From positions 5,084,001 to 5,148,000 of the forward strand of contig NZ_CP192056.1 of the NCBI RefSeq assembly GCF_050942215.1: a DNA stretch of 64,000 nucleotides. Direction: 5' to 3'. A program made the position numbers and the translations under genes. The DNA is from Sphaerimonospora sp050942215. Its GTDB lineage: Bacteria > Actinomycetota > Actinomycetes > Streptosporangiales > Streptosporangiaceae. Below are positions 54,690 through 62,374 of the stretch, piece by piece. Position 1 is the first letter of the stretch, and each line of letters begins with the position of its first letter. Under the pieces are notes generated by a model. The model was not told the DNA's origin. It did not search any database and saw nothing but the letters and a program-made list of their open reading frames with translations.

Positions 54690-55607
54690 TCAGACGAGCC
54701 CATTCTGGGTGAGCCAGTCCGCGGCCACCGCCGGCGGATCCTCCTTGTCGACGGCGATCCGCTTCATCAGCGACACGAGCGTGGCGGTGTCGAGCTTGAT
54801 CGAGATCGCGTCGAGGGTCGAGGTGACCGTGGCGTCGACGCCCGCCGTGTAGACCAGGGGAGCGATGTTCTCGGCGCCGAAGGCGTTCTTGGTGTCCTGC
54901 AACGGCACCAGATCATTCAGCACGATCTTGGGGTCGGTGGTGAACACGTTGCCGACCTGGATCGTGCCGCTCTTGATGGCGTCGGCGGTGGTCGCACCGG
55001 TCGGCTTCCACTCCTTGAACTCGATGCCGTAGACGCTCTTGAGGTTCTCCTGCTGGCGCTGCTTGAACTCGGGCGGGCCGCCGACGACGAAGTCCTCGGA
55101 CACCTTGGCGAGGTCCTCCATCGTGGCCAGGCCGTGCTTGTCGGCGGTCTCCCTGGTCACGCTCAGCGAGTTGTTGTCCTCCGCCGCCGACGGCGCCAGG
55201 AGCTGGAGTCCCTCTGAGAGCTTGGCCTTCAGCTCGGCGACGATCTCTTCCTTGGTCCTGGCGGTGCTGTTCTTGTCGACGAACGCCAGCAGTGAGCCGA
55301 CGTACTCGGGCAGGACGGTCAGCCCGCCGCTCTTGATCTGGTCGTAGACGACCTCGCGGCTGCCGATGTTGGGCTTCTCCTCGACCGTGACGCCCTTCGC
55401 GCGCAGGCCCTGCGCGTAGATCGAGGCGAGCAGGACGCTCTCGGGGAAGTCGAAGGAGCCGACCACGACCGGCCCCGCCGTCCCTTCTGAGGCGGCGGGC
55501 GCTGAGGTGGCCGGGGCGGACAGCGGGTCGCCCCCGCCGCAGCCGGATAAGGCGAGCGCGGTCGCCAGGACTGCGGCGGCCGCGCCGAAGATACGTCGCA
55601 TCATCAT
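54690..55607 (-). CDS. Glycine betaine/choline-type ABC transporter, substrate-binding lipoprotein
   Basis: 305 residues from the ATG at 55607. Neighbouring ATGs at 55604 and 55601 are equally possible after GAAGGG. A lipoprotein signal peptide ends with the lipobox LSGC. The mature OpuAC-like domain has GSFDFPESVLLASIYAQGL, NIGSREVVYDQIKSG and VLPEYVGSLL, typical of quaternary-amine binding proteins. Last gene of the importer operon (ATPase, permease, permease, binding protein). Confidence 0.9.
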   Translation of the reverse strand: MMMRRIFGAAAAVLATALALSGCGGGDPLSAPATSAPAASEGTAGPVVVGSFDFPESVLLASIYAQGLRAKGVTVEEKPNIGSREVVYDQIKSGGLTVLPEYVGSLLAFVDKNSTARTKEEIVAELKAKLSEGLQLLAPSAAEDNNSLSVTRETADKHGLATMEDLAKVSEDFVVGGPPEFKQRQQENLKSVYGIEFKEWKPTGATTADAIKSGTIQVGNVFTTDPKIVLNDLVPLQDTKNAFGAENIAPLVYTAGVDATVTSTLDAISIKLDTATLVSLMKRIAVDKEDPPAVAADWLTQNGLV

Positions 55608-55648
55608 GAATCCCTTCACGGATTGGGATAGCAGGAAAAATCAGCAGA

Positions 55649-56311
55649 TCAGCGGAGGTTGCGCACCCCCGGCGAGACGGTCACCCGCTGGAGCAGCGTG
55701 AATCCGAACTGGACGGCCAGGGCGAGCCCGGCCGCGAGGACCGCTCCCCCGATCACGTCGGCGTACGTCCTGGTGGCGATGCCGTCGATGATGAACCGCC
55801 CGAGCCCGCCCAGCCCGACGAAGGCCGCGATCGTGGCCGTCGACACCACCTGGATCGCGGCGAGCCGCAGGCCGAGCAGGATCAGCGGCAGCGCGACCGG
55901 CGTCAACGCCTGGAAGAGGACCTGCCGGCCGCGCAGGCCCATGCCGTACGCCGCGTCGCGCAGGTCGGGGTCGACCCCGCGTACGCCCTCGTAGGTGTTC
56001 ACGAGGATCGGCGGGACGGCCAGCACGATCAGCGGGATCAGGACCGGCAGCGCGGTGCCGACACCGGCCAGCAGCACGACGAGCACGAGCAGGCCGAGCG
56101 TGGGAAGTGCCCGGGCGGCGTTCGCCGAGACGACGACGAGCAGCGCTCCCCGGCCCGTGTGCCCGATCAGCATGCCGAGCGGCACGGCGATCGACGCCGC
56201 GATCAGGAACGCGATCCCGGAGAACGCCAGGTGCTCGAGCAGCCGGGCCGGGATGCCGTACGGGCCGGACCAGTGGTCCGCGTCGCCGAAGAAGTCGATC
56301 AGCCAGTTCAT
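55649..56311 (-). CDS. Quaternary amine ABC transporter permease
   Basis: 220 residues with five or six membrane helices. It has the permease-ATPase coupling loop around AAYGMGLRGRQVLFQALTPVALP and the OpuCB-type GGLGRFIIDGI. ATG 56311 overlaps the stop of the other permease (ATGA), with GGGA six bases upstream. An apparent longer upstream frame through the neighbouring genes is not real. Confidence 0.92.
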   Translation of the reverse strand: MNWLIDFFGDADHWSGPYGIPARLLEHLAFSGIAFLIAASIAVPLGMLIGHTGRGALLVVVSANAARALPTLGLLVLVVLLAGVGTALPVLIPLIVLAVPPILVNTYEGVRGVDPDLRDAAYGMGLRGRQVLFQALTPVALPLILLGLRLAAIQVVSTATIAAFVGLGGLGRFIIDGIATRTYADVIGGAVLAAGLALAVQFGFTLLQRVTVSPGVRNLR

Positions 56312-56985
56312 CGCGCGTCCCGTCGTGCCCGGGACCAGGGGGTCAGCAGCCGCTGGGCGAGCACGAGCAGACCGTCGGCGAGCACGGCGAGCACCACGAT
56401 GAGCACGATCCCCACGATGATCGGCGTGTAGAACTGACGCTGCCAGCCGTCGATGAAGAGGTTGCCGAGGCCGCCCTGCCCGATCAGTGCGCCGACGCTG
56501 ACCAGGCTGATGCTGGACACGGTCGCCACCCGCGTACCCGCGAGGACCACCGGCACGGCGACCGGCAGCTCGACCTGGAGCAGCCGGCGCAGCGGCCGGA
56601 AGCCCATCGCCGTCGCGGACTGGCGCACGTGGTCGGGCACCGAGGCCAGCCCGTCCACCACCGCGGGGATCAGCACGGCCAGCGTGAAGAACGTCAGCGG
56701 CACGATGACCGTCGCCGGGGTCAGCCCGGTGACGGACAGGAAGATCGAGAAGAGCACGAGCGACGGCAGCGCGTACGTCACGTTCACCAGACCGGCGGTG
56801 GGCTGGTAGAGGCGGGGCCAGCGTACGCAGGCCAGGCCGAGCGGCAGGGCGACGAGCAGCCCGAGCAGCACCGGGACGAAGGCCATCAGCATGTGGCTCT
56901 CCAGCAGCGTGCTTATCGCCGACGGGCTGCCGTTGTCCCAGTTCCGCGTGATCCAGTCCCAGCGGATCAGCGGCTCGCTCCTCAT
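56308..56985 (-). CDS. Quaternary amine ABC transporter permease
   Basis: 225 residues, the paralogous partner permease. It has LPSLVLFSIFL, the coupling-loop segment QSATAMGFRPLRRLLQVELP, and GQGGLGNLFIDG. Start ATG 56985 overlaps the ATPase stop. The two permeases presumably form the heterodimeric channel. Confidence 0.92.
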   Translation of the reverse strand: MRSEPLIRWDWITRNWDNGSPSAISTLLESHMLMAFVPVLLGLLVALPLGLACVRWPRLYQPTAGLVNVTYALPSLVLFSIFLSVTGLTPATVIVPLTFFTLAVLIPAVVDGLASVPDHVRQSATAMGFRPLRRLLQVELPVAVPVVLAGTRVATVSSISLVSVGALIGQGGLGNLFIDGWQRQFYTPIIVGIVLIVVLAVLADGLLVLAQRLLTPWSRARRDAR

Positions 56986-58016
56986 GTGGGCGTCCCATCT
57001 CCGGTCTGCCCGCCGGCGTACTTCCGCAGCACCGCGTCGAGCGCCTCCCGCGTCGCCACCCCGAGCACACGGCCGTCTCCGTCGACGGCCACCGCCGTCC
57101 CATCGGGCGAGAGCAGCGCCGCGTCCAGCGCCACACGCATCGAGTCGGTCTCCGGGTCGAAGGTTCCGTACGGCAGGGCCCGGTCGTCGGCGTGCGCGCC
57201 GAGCGGGCGGTTCTCGTCGTCGAGGACGAGATCGGCGGGGACGGGGGCGAGCCGGACGTCCTTCGCCGAGATGAAGGACAGCCGGCGGATGCCGCGGTCA
57301 CGGCCGAGGAACCCCCGGACGAAGCCGTCGGCCGGCTCGCTGAGCAGCGTGGCCGGTCCCGCCATCTGGGCGAGCCTGCCTCCCGTGCGCAGGACCGCGA
57401 CCGTGTCGCCCAGCTTGATCGCCTCGTCGATGTCGTGGGTGACGAACACGATCGTCTTGCGCAGTTCGGTCTGCAGGCGCAGCAGTTCGTCCTGCAGGCC
57501 GGTACGCACCACGGGGTCGACGGCGCTGAACGGCTCGTCCATCAGCAGCACGGGCGGATCGGCCGCGAGCGCCCTGGCCACCCCGACGCGCTGCTGCTGG
57601 CCGCCGGAGAGCTGGAACGGATAGCGCGTCGCCAGCTTCGGGTCGAGGCCCACGAGCTCGATCAGCTCCATCGCGCGCGCCCGGGCCTTCTTCCTGTTCC
57701 AGCCCAGCAGGTACGGCACGGTCGCCACGTTGTCCACGATCCTGCGGTGCGGGAACAGACCGGCGTGCTGGATCACGTATCCGATGCCCCGGCGCAACGT
57801 GGCCGGGTCGGCGTCCCTTATGTCCCTGCCGTCCAGCAGAATCCGGCCGGAGGAGGCGTCGACCATCCGGTTGATCATCCGCAGCGAGGTGGTCTTGCCG
57901 CATCCGGACGGTCCGACGAGCACGGTGATCGCCCCGCCGGGCACCTCGATGCTCAGGTCGTCCACGGCGACCGTGCCGTCCTGATAGCGCTTGGTGACGC
58001 CATCGAATATGATCAA
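56982..58016 (-). CDS. Quaternary amine ABC transporter ATPase with CBS-like C-terminus
   Basis: 344 residues. Walker A GPSGCGKTT, signature LSGGQQQRVGVARAL, Walker B LLMDEPFSAVDP and the switch THDIDEA are all present. The C-terminal region (about 245-330) resembles CBS repeats, as in OpuA-type ATPases that sense ionic strength. TTG start at 58016 with GGGA eight bases upstream. First gene of the four-gene importer operon. Likely role: osmoprotectant or choline uptake. Confidence 0.92.
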   Translation of the reverse strand: MIIFDGVTKRYQDGTVAVDDLSIEVPGGAITVLVGPSGCGKTTSLRMINRMVDASSGRILLDGRDIRDADPATLRRGIGYVIQHAGLFPHRRIVDNVATVPYLLGWNRKKARARAMELIELVGLDPKLATRYPFQLSGGQQQRVGVARALAADPPVLLMDEPFSAVDPVVRTGLQDELLRLQTELRKTIVFVTHDIDEAIKLGDTVAVLRTGGRLAQMAGPATLLSEPADGFVRGFLGRDRGIRRLSFISAKDVRLAPVPADLVLDDENRPLGAHADDRALPYGTFDPETDSMRVALDAALLSPDGTAVAVDGDGRVLGVATREALDAVLRKYAGGQTGDGTPT

Positions 58017-58381
58017 GGGTTTCGTCCCGTCGTTCCCGTCCTGCCGGTGCCGCCGGGATCGTGCCCATCCCCCGCGCCGCCGGCCCCCCGAACCCGCCCT
58101 CGCCTCCCGGCTCTGTAGCCCGCCCGGCTCCCTGCTTTTACCTCCGGCCCCTTGCCGAATGCCCGTCGCGTTGATGACTCTTCTGTTGATGACTCTCGAC
58201 CGTCAGCTTACGACCGTACCTGCCGACCCGTCCGGATGGCCATGATTCCGAACACATGAATGATGCGCGAAGGGGACCGAATGCCTATCAATAAGGCATC
58301 TGAGGTGCGCCGACCCGTGATGTGTTGGCATGATTGGCCTCGGGCTTACCATCTGCCCTACGAACCACCCAGGAGGCGGTC
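58017..58381. other. Divergent intergenic region with repeats, no gene
   Basis: Contains a 12-bp direct repeat GTTGATGACTCT at 58170-58181 and 58185-58196 (15-bp period) and a small dyad ATGCCT-atcaata-AGGCAT (58281-58299). Both are candidate operators for the importer operon or the sigma-like gene. AGGAGG precedes the GTG at 58382. Confidence 0.55.
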
Positions 58382-59767
58382 GTGACTACATCGCTCACCG
58401 CTCAGCCGCTCACCGGGAGGCGCTCCCGGGGTGAGCTGGTCGCCGAGCTCTACGAGCGTCACGCCGCCGGGCTGTTCGCGTACTGCCACGACCAGCTCGG
58501 CGAGACCACGTCGGCGGCCGACGCCGTCGTGGCGGTGTTCGCGGCGCTGCCGTTCGCCGAGCCGCCGCGTGCCGTCCTCTACGCGCTGGCCCGCCGGGAG
58601 ATCTACCGCCGGGACGTCAGCTACGCCATGCCGGCCGTCGACTCTGCCGCCGACCCCGCCACCGCGCTCATCGAGCGGGTCTTCCGCGACATCCGGCCGC
58701 ACCAGCGCGAGGTGCTGCTGCTGTCCGCCGTGTGCGGGCTGACGACGCCCGAGCTGTCGCTGGTGCTCGACGTCGCCCAGGACACGGCCGAGGACCTCAC
58801 CGCCGGGGCCAGGCACCGCTTCACCCAGACGATGGCCACCGCGGTGTCGGCCGCCAGGTCGGCGCCTTTCCTCACGTCCGAGGTGGCCGAGGTCTACGAC
58901 GCGATCGGCGTCGCCCCCATCGAGGACGTGCTGGCGCGGCTGCCCTGGCACCGACCGGCCGGTGCCGTACGCGGCCGGGTGCTGTCGTCGCTGCCCAGCC
59001 AGGATCCGGAAGCCGCCGCGGCCGCTCCCCCGCTGCCGATCAAGCGGCTGTGGCCGACCGCGCCGTCCTGGCCGCTGCCGCTCAGCGCGCCCGACCAGGT
59101 CAGCAACACCTGCGTGTTCCCGGCCGGCGCGGTCCCCGCCGACACGGTCCAGGGCGGTACGGCAGAGGCCGAGACGTTCTCGGCCGGTTCCCTCGATCCG
59201 ACCAGGCCCAGGCGGAGGGCCAAGCACGAGGCCACCACCGAGCCCATGCCCAAGCTGCGCGGCTCGCTGCTGACCGCGCTCACCGAGGGCCGCATACGCA
59301 GGCGACGGGCCACTGCGGCCACGCCCCCCGCGGTGGACGCGCCGGCAGACGCCGCCGCACAGTCCACGCGGTCCGAAGCTCCGGTGCCGGCGGCGCCCGC
59401 CGCCTCAGACCCCATCACAGAACCGTTCGACGCGTTCCGCCCACTGGATCAGGAGAACGCGCCGAAGCGGAAGGAGACCGGCGACGGTCGGCGGGCCGCC
59501 GCCAAGGCGGTCTCCATTCCCGTGGAGGGCGAGGGCGCCGCGGAGACCAGAGCCTCCGTGGAGTCCGGGGCTTCGATGGAGACCCGGGCGTCCATGAAGA
59601 CCCGGGCCTCCGTGAAATCCGGGGAGGGCGGGGCGCGAGCGCGGAGCAAGCGCGTCAGGAATCGCGACCGTCACTACGACTGGGCGTGGGAGCTGGTCGG
59701 CTTCCTGATCTGCCTGGCCATCACCCTGCTCGTGTTCTTCGCGCTGCCCAACCTGATCACGCCCTGA
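58382..59767 (+). CDS. Sigma-70/ECF-like protein with C-terminal membrane anchor
   Basis: 461 residues. The N-terminus resembles sigma region 2 (ELVAELYERHAAGLFAYC), though the core-binding sequence is degenerate. Residues about 95-150 resemble region 4 (RPHQREVLLLSAVCGLTTPELSLVL). A long, Ala/Pro- and charge-rich linker with repeats of ETRASMKTRASVKSG type leads to one membrane helix (WELVGFLICLAITLLVFFAL) at the C-terminus. This suggests a membrane-tethered sigma or a regulator derived from one. Activity as a true sigma factor is uncertain. GTG 58382 has AGGAGG five bases upstream. No separate anti-sigma gene is adjacent. Confidence 0.7.
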   Translation: MTTSLTAQPLTGRRSRGELVAELYERHAAGLFAYCHDQLGETTSAADAVVAVFAALPFAEPPRAVLYALARREIYRRDVSYAMPAVDSAADPATALIERVFRDIRPHQREVLLLSAVCGLTTPELSLVLDVAQDTAEDLTAGARHRFTQTMATAVSAARSAPFLTSEVAEVYDAIGVAPIEDVLARLPWHRPAGAVRGRVLSSLPSQDPEAAAAAPPLPIKRLWPTAPSWPLPLSAPDQVSNTCVFPAGAVPADTVQGGTAEAETFSAGSLDPTRPRRRAKHEATTEPMPKLRGSLLTALTEGRIRRRRATAATPPAVDAPADAAAQSTRSEAPVPAAPAASDPITEPFDAFRPLDQENAPKRKETGDGRRAAAKAVSIPVEGEGAAETRASVESGASMETRASMKTRASVKSGEGGARARSKRVRNRDRHYDWAWELVGFLICLAITLLVFFALPNLITP

Positions 59768-59983
59768 TCGTTCGGGCGAGAATGACGCCTCGGCGGCACA
59801 AGGAGCCCCGGGCCGGACGTCACGATGATCTTCCGCAGCACAGATCGTCCCCCACAGCGCATCCGTGAGCGGTGGCCGACCGGCCGTGCCCGTCGCAATG
59901 ATCAGCGCTGCGCCGCCGTGCCCGGCGAGGCCGGATGGCGCGGCAGGGGAACCTCTCCACCACGCATCCCTCGAACGGAAAAC

Positions 59984-59997
59984 TAGAACGGCTTCTA
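59984..59997. promoter_or_regulatory. KstR-like operator TAGAACGGCTTCTA
   Basis: A 14-bp near-palindrome. It matches the known KstR consensus TAGAACGTGTTCTA except at two central bases. It is 133 bp upstream of a KstR-like gene. Confidence 0.5.
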
Positions 59998-60115
59998 AAT
60001 ATCGGCCCGAGTGCGATCCGGCCGAGGCGGCCATGGGCGCATGATCAACCAGAGAAGCGCCCAGGCGTGCGGGTATCCCCGACCAACCGGTGATCCTTAC
60101 GGAGAACGGCGATCA

Positions 60116-60129
60116 GATAACGTGTTCTC
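60116..60129. promoter_or_regulatory. KstR-like operator overlapping the -10 and start codon
   Basis: The 10-bp core AACGTGTTCT (60119-60128) matches the KstR consensus exactly. It overlaps the -10 candidate TAACGT and ends one base before the ATG, a layout suited to autorepression. Confidence 0.5.
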
Positions 60130-60810
60130 ATGCGTACCTCGCGCGCGGCCGCCGACGGCCCGGCGCCACCGCCGAAGGGCGCCACCGGTGTCCGCGGCAG
60201 AAGCCAGCACCAGCGACGCCGGCGCATCATCCAGGCGGCGGCGGCGCTCGCCTCCCGGGGAGGCGTCGAAGCCATGCAGATGCGCACGGTCGCCGAGCGG
60301 GCGGGCGTGGCCCTCGGCACGCTCTACCGCTACTTCCCCTCGAAAATGGATCTCGTCGTGGCGGTGGTGAGCGAGGAGATCGACCTGCTCGAGACGAGCA
60401 TCGAGCGCCGTCCCCCCGCCTCGGCCACACCGGCGGGCCGGGCCGTCGACCTCCTGATGCGCGCCACCCGGGGCCTCATGCGCGAGCCCGAGCTCGCCGA
60501 CGCCCTCATCCGCTCCCTGATCGTGGCCGAGGTTCAGACGCCGTTCGGAGACCGGCTGGCGCGGCTGCTGCTGCGGGCCGCCCTCGTCGAGAGCCGGGCG
60601 GACGAAGGCACCGCGGGCAGGACGGTCTCGGACGCGCCCGGCACCGAGGCGGGTACGGCCGACGCCGGCGGGGAGCGGCTCTCGCTCGCCGAGTCGCTGG
60701 CCGCCATCTGGGTCTACGAGCTCCTGGAGATGCTGCGCGGTCAGCGCACCTACGACGAGATCCAGTCACGCATCGAACTCGCCGCAGAACGCCTCCTGGC
60801 CGACTTCTAA
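60130..60810 (+). CDS. TetR-family regulator, KstR-like
   Basis: 226 residues. After a basic, disordered N-terminus, the helix-turn-helix (about 28-75) reads RRRIIQAAAALASRGGVEAMQMRTVAERAGVALGTLYRYFPSK (seen in full in the frame, quoted here in outline), close to the KstR recognition helix (VGTLYRYFPSK). KstR represses cholesterol and lipid catabolism genes in mycobacteria and relatives. No steroid genes are in the window. Probably leaderless, with no Shine-Dalgarno near the ATG at 60130. Confidence 0.85.
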   Translation: MRTSRAAADGPAPPPKGATGVRGRSQHQRRRRIIQAAAALASRGGVEAMQMRTVAERAGVALGTLYRYFPSKMDLVVAVVSEEIDLLETSIERRPPASATPAGRAVDLLMRATRGLMREPELADALIRSLIVAEVQTPFGDRLARLLLRAALVESRADEGTAGRTVSDAPGTEAGTADAGGERLSLAESLAAIWVYELLEMLRGQRTYDEIQSRIELAAERLLADF

Positions 60811-60827
60811 CCCCCCTCTCCCCCCCC

Positions 60828-61062
60828 GTGATCTTGCGAATACTCGCAGGCTTGCCTTCCCACCTGCGGATACAGCATTCGTGATCTTGCAGAAACTACA
60901 CGAAGAGGCCGATGACCACGAGTAATACCCTCCGTGATCTTGCACTGCAAGATCACGGAGGAGAGACTCGCAGGTCAATGGGGGCACATGCGAGAAACTG
61001 CAAGATCACCAAGCCGATCCGTGCAGCTCAAGCCGGACGTGTGCGAGTAATTACAAGATCAC
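60828..61062. repeat. 53-bp-phased palindromic element B (six GTGATCTTGCA-type boxes)
   Basis: Forward boxes start at 60828 (last base G instead of A), 60881 and 60934. Reverse boxes start at 60946, 60999 and 61052 (one change, TACAAGATCAC). All steps within an arm are exactly 53 bp, with the dyad centre at 60945. The inner pair is a 15-bp perfect hairpin (60930-60944 and 60946-60960) with a single-base loop. CTCGCA and CTGC sub-boxes recur at the same unit positions as in element A. The element is bounded by a 17-nt C/T run starting right after the TetR stop and a 17-nt G-rich run ending right at the dehydratase stop, so it fills the convergent gap exactly. Confidence 0.9.
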
Positions 61063-61079
61063 GGGGGGGAGGGGGGTGG

Positions 61080-62105
61080 TCAGGGCCAGGGGGAATACTG
61101 CTCGGGGTCGCCGCCGCCGGCCAGCAGGCGGAGATCGGCCTCGACCATCATGGCGACGAGTTCCTCGAAGGACACGGTCGGCTCCCAGCCGAGCTGCGTC
61201 CTGGCCTTCTTCGGATCGGCGCAGAGCAGGTCCACCTCGGCCGGCCGGTGCAGCGACCGGTCGAGCACGACGTACCGCTCCCAGTCGAGCCCGGCGGCGC
61301 CGAACGCGGCCTCCACCAGCTCACGGACCGAATGCGTACGGCCGGTGCCGATCACGTAGTCCTCGGGCGTGTCGGCCGTCATCATCATGTGCATCGCGCG
61401 GACGAAGTCGCCGGCGTAGCCCCAGTCGCGGCGTGCCTCGAGGTTGCCCAGGCGCAGTTCGGCCGCCATGCCGAGCTTGATCCGCGCGACGCCCAGCGAG
61501 ACCTTGCGGGTGACGAACTCCGCTCCCCGCCGGGGCGACTCGTGGTTGAACAGGATCCCCGACACCGCGAACATGCCGTAAGACTCACGGTAGTTCTGCG
61601 TGAGAAAGTGCCCGTACGTCTTGGCCACGCCGTACGGCGAACGGGGATGGAACGGCGTGCGCTCGGTCTGCGGCGTCTCCCTGACCTGGCCGAACATCTC
61701 CGAGGACGACGCCTGGTAGAACCGGATCCGCCCGGCGGCCGCCCCGCGCGAGGCGGTGATCCCCGAGCAGACGCGGATCGCCTCCAGCATGCGCAGCACG
61801 CCCATCCCGGTCACCTCGGCGGTGAGCTCGGCCTGCTCCCACGACATCGGCACGAACGAGATGGCGCCCAGGTTGTAGACCTCGTCGGGCTGCACCTTCT
61901 CCACCGCGGAGATCAGCGATCCCTGGTCGAGCAGATCGCCGCGGACGAGCCGTACGTCCTGGAGCAGTCTGCGCACGCGCGGCACCCGCGGGTTGGCCTG
62001 GCCGCGTACGAGACCCCAAACCTCGTAGCCCTCGCTCAGCAGGTGTTCCGCGAGATAGGAGCCGTCCTGACCGGTGATGCCGGTGAGCAGCGCACGCCTG
62101 GTCAA
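61080..62105 (-). CDS. gmd: GDP-mannose 4,6-dehydratase-like SDR protein
   Basis: 341 residues. The Rossmann motif GITGQDGSYLAEHLL (9-23), ASSSEMFGQV with the catalytic Ser/Thr and Glu, and YGVAKTYGH (Tyr and Lys) are those of Gmd. NHESPRRGAEFVTRK and RRDWGYAGDFVRAMHMM are further Gmd blocks. Product: GDP-4-keto-6-deoxymannose, precursor of deoxyhexoses for surface glycans. The TTG at 62105 has a perfect GAGGAGG five bases upstream and is preferred to upstream starts that lack homology. Diverges from a glycosyltransferase gene. Confidence 0.9.
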   Translation of the reverse strand: MTRRALLTGITGQDGSYLAEHLLSEGYEVWGLVRGQANPRVPRVRRLLQDVRLVRGDLLDQGSLISAVEKVQPDEVYNLGAISFVPMSWEQAELTAEVTGMGVLRMLEAIRVCSGITASRGAAAGRIRFYQASSSEMFGQVRETPQTERTPFHPRSPYGVAKTYGHFLTQNYRESYGMFAVSGILFNHESPRRGAEFVTRKVSLGVARIKLGMAAELRLGNLEARRDWGYAGDFVRAMHMMMTADTPEDYVIGTGRTHSVRELVEAAFGAAGLDWERYVVLDRSLHRPAEVDLLCADPKKARTQLGWEPTVSFEELVAMMVEADLRLLAGGGDPEQYSPWP

Positions 62106-62293
62106 CGGATCCTCCTCGCCTGAGTCCAACTCTGGTCTGTGATGACGCGAATGTACCGCCATGCCCGCTCACAGCCCCATCCGTCCGGCCATTCGATACT
62201 AGAACGCGTTGCACCGAATGACGTTCCAGTAAGCTAACCGCGCAGGTCCGGCGGCCTGTAGGTAAAGCGGGGAGCAATTCCACCTTGCCGTTT

Positions 62294-62350
62294 CCCCACA
62301 GGGGTCCAATGGTAAGGTGCACTGGCAGCCCCCACAGGGGCACGGCTGGG
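62294..62350. repeat. Two copies of the 11-bp palindrome CCCCACAGGGG
   Basis: Copies at 62294-62304 and 62340-62350, starts 46 bp apart, in the 269-bp divergent gap just before the glycosyltransferase start at 62375. Could be operator half-sites or transcript hairpins. The second lies close to the ribosome-binding site. Confidence 0.5.
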
Positions 62351-62374
62351 AAAACGGCTGGAAAGGGGTGCCGC

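Larger units (their letters stand above)
59768..60129. other. Intergenic region upstream of the KstR-like regulator
   Basis: No gene seen. It holds two KstR-like operator candidates, at 59984 and 60116. The second overlaps TAACGT (60118-60123), a TANNNT -10 six bases before the ATG. Confidence 0.5.

Noticed and set aside
56312..57301. An in-frame leftward extension of the second permease through the first permease and ATPase genes
   Set aside because: Those genes have strong motifs in another frame and the extension is low-complexity Arg/Ala sequence. The permease starts at the overlapping ATG 56311.
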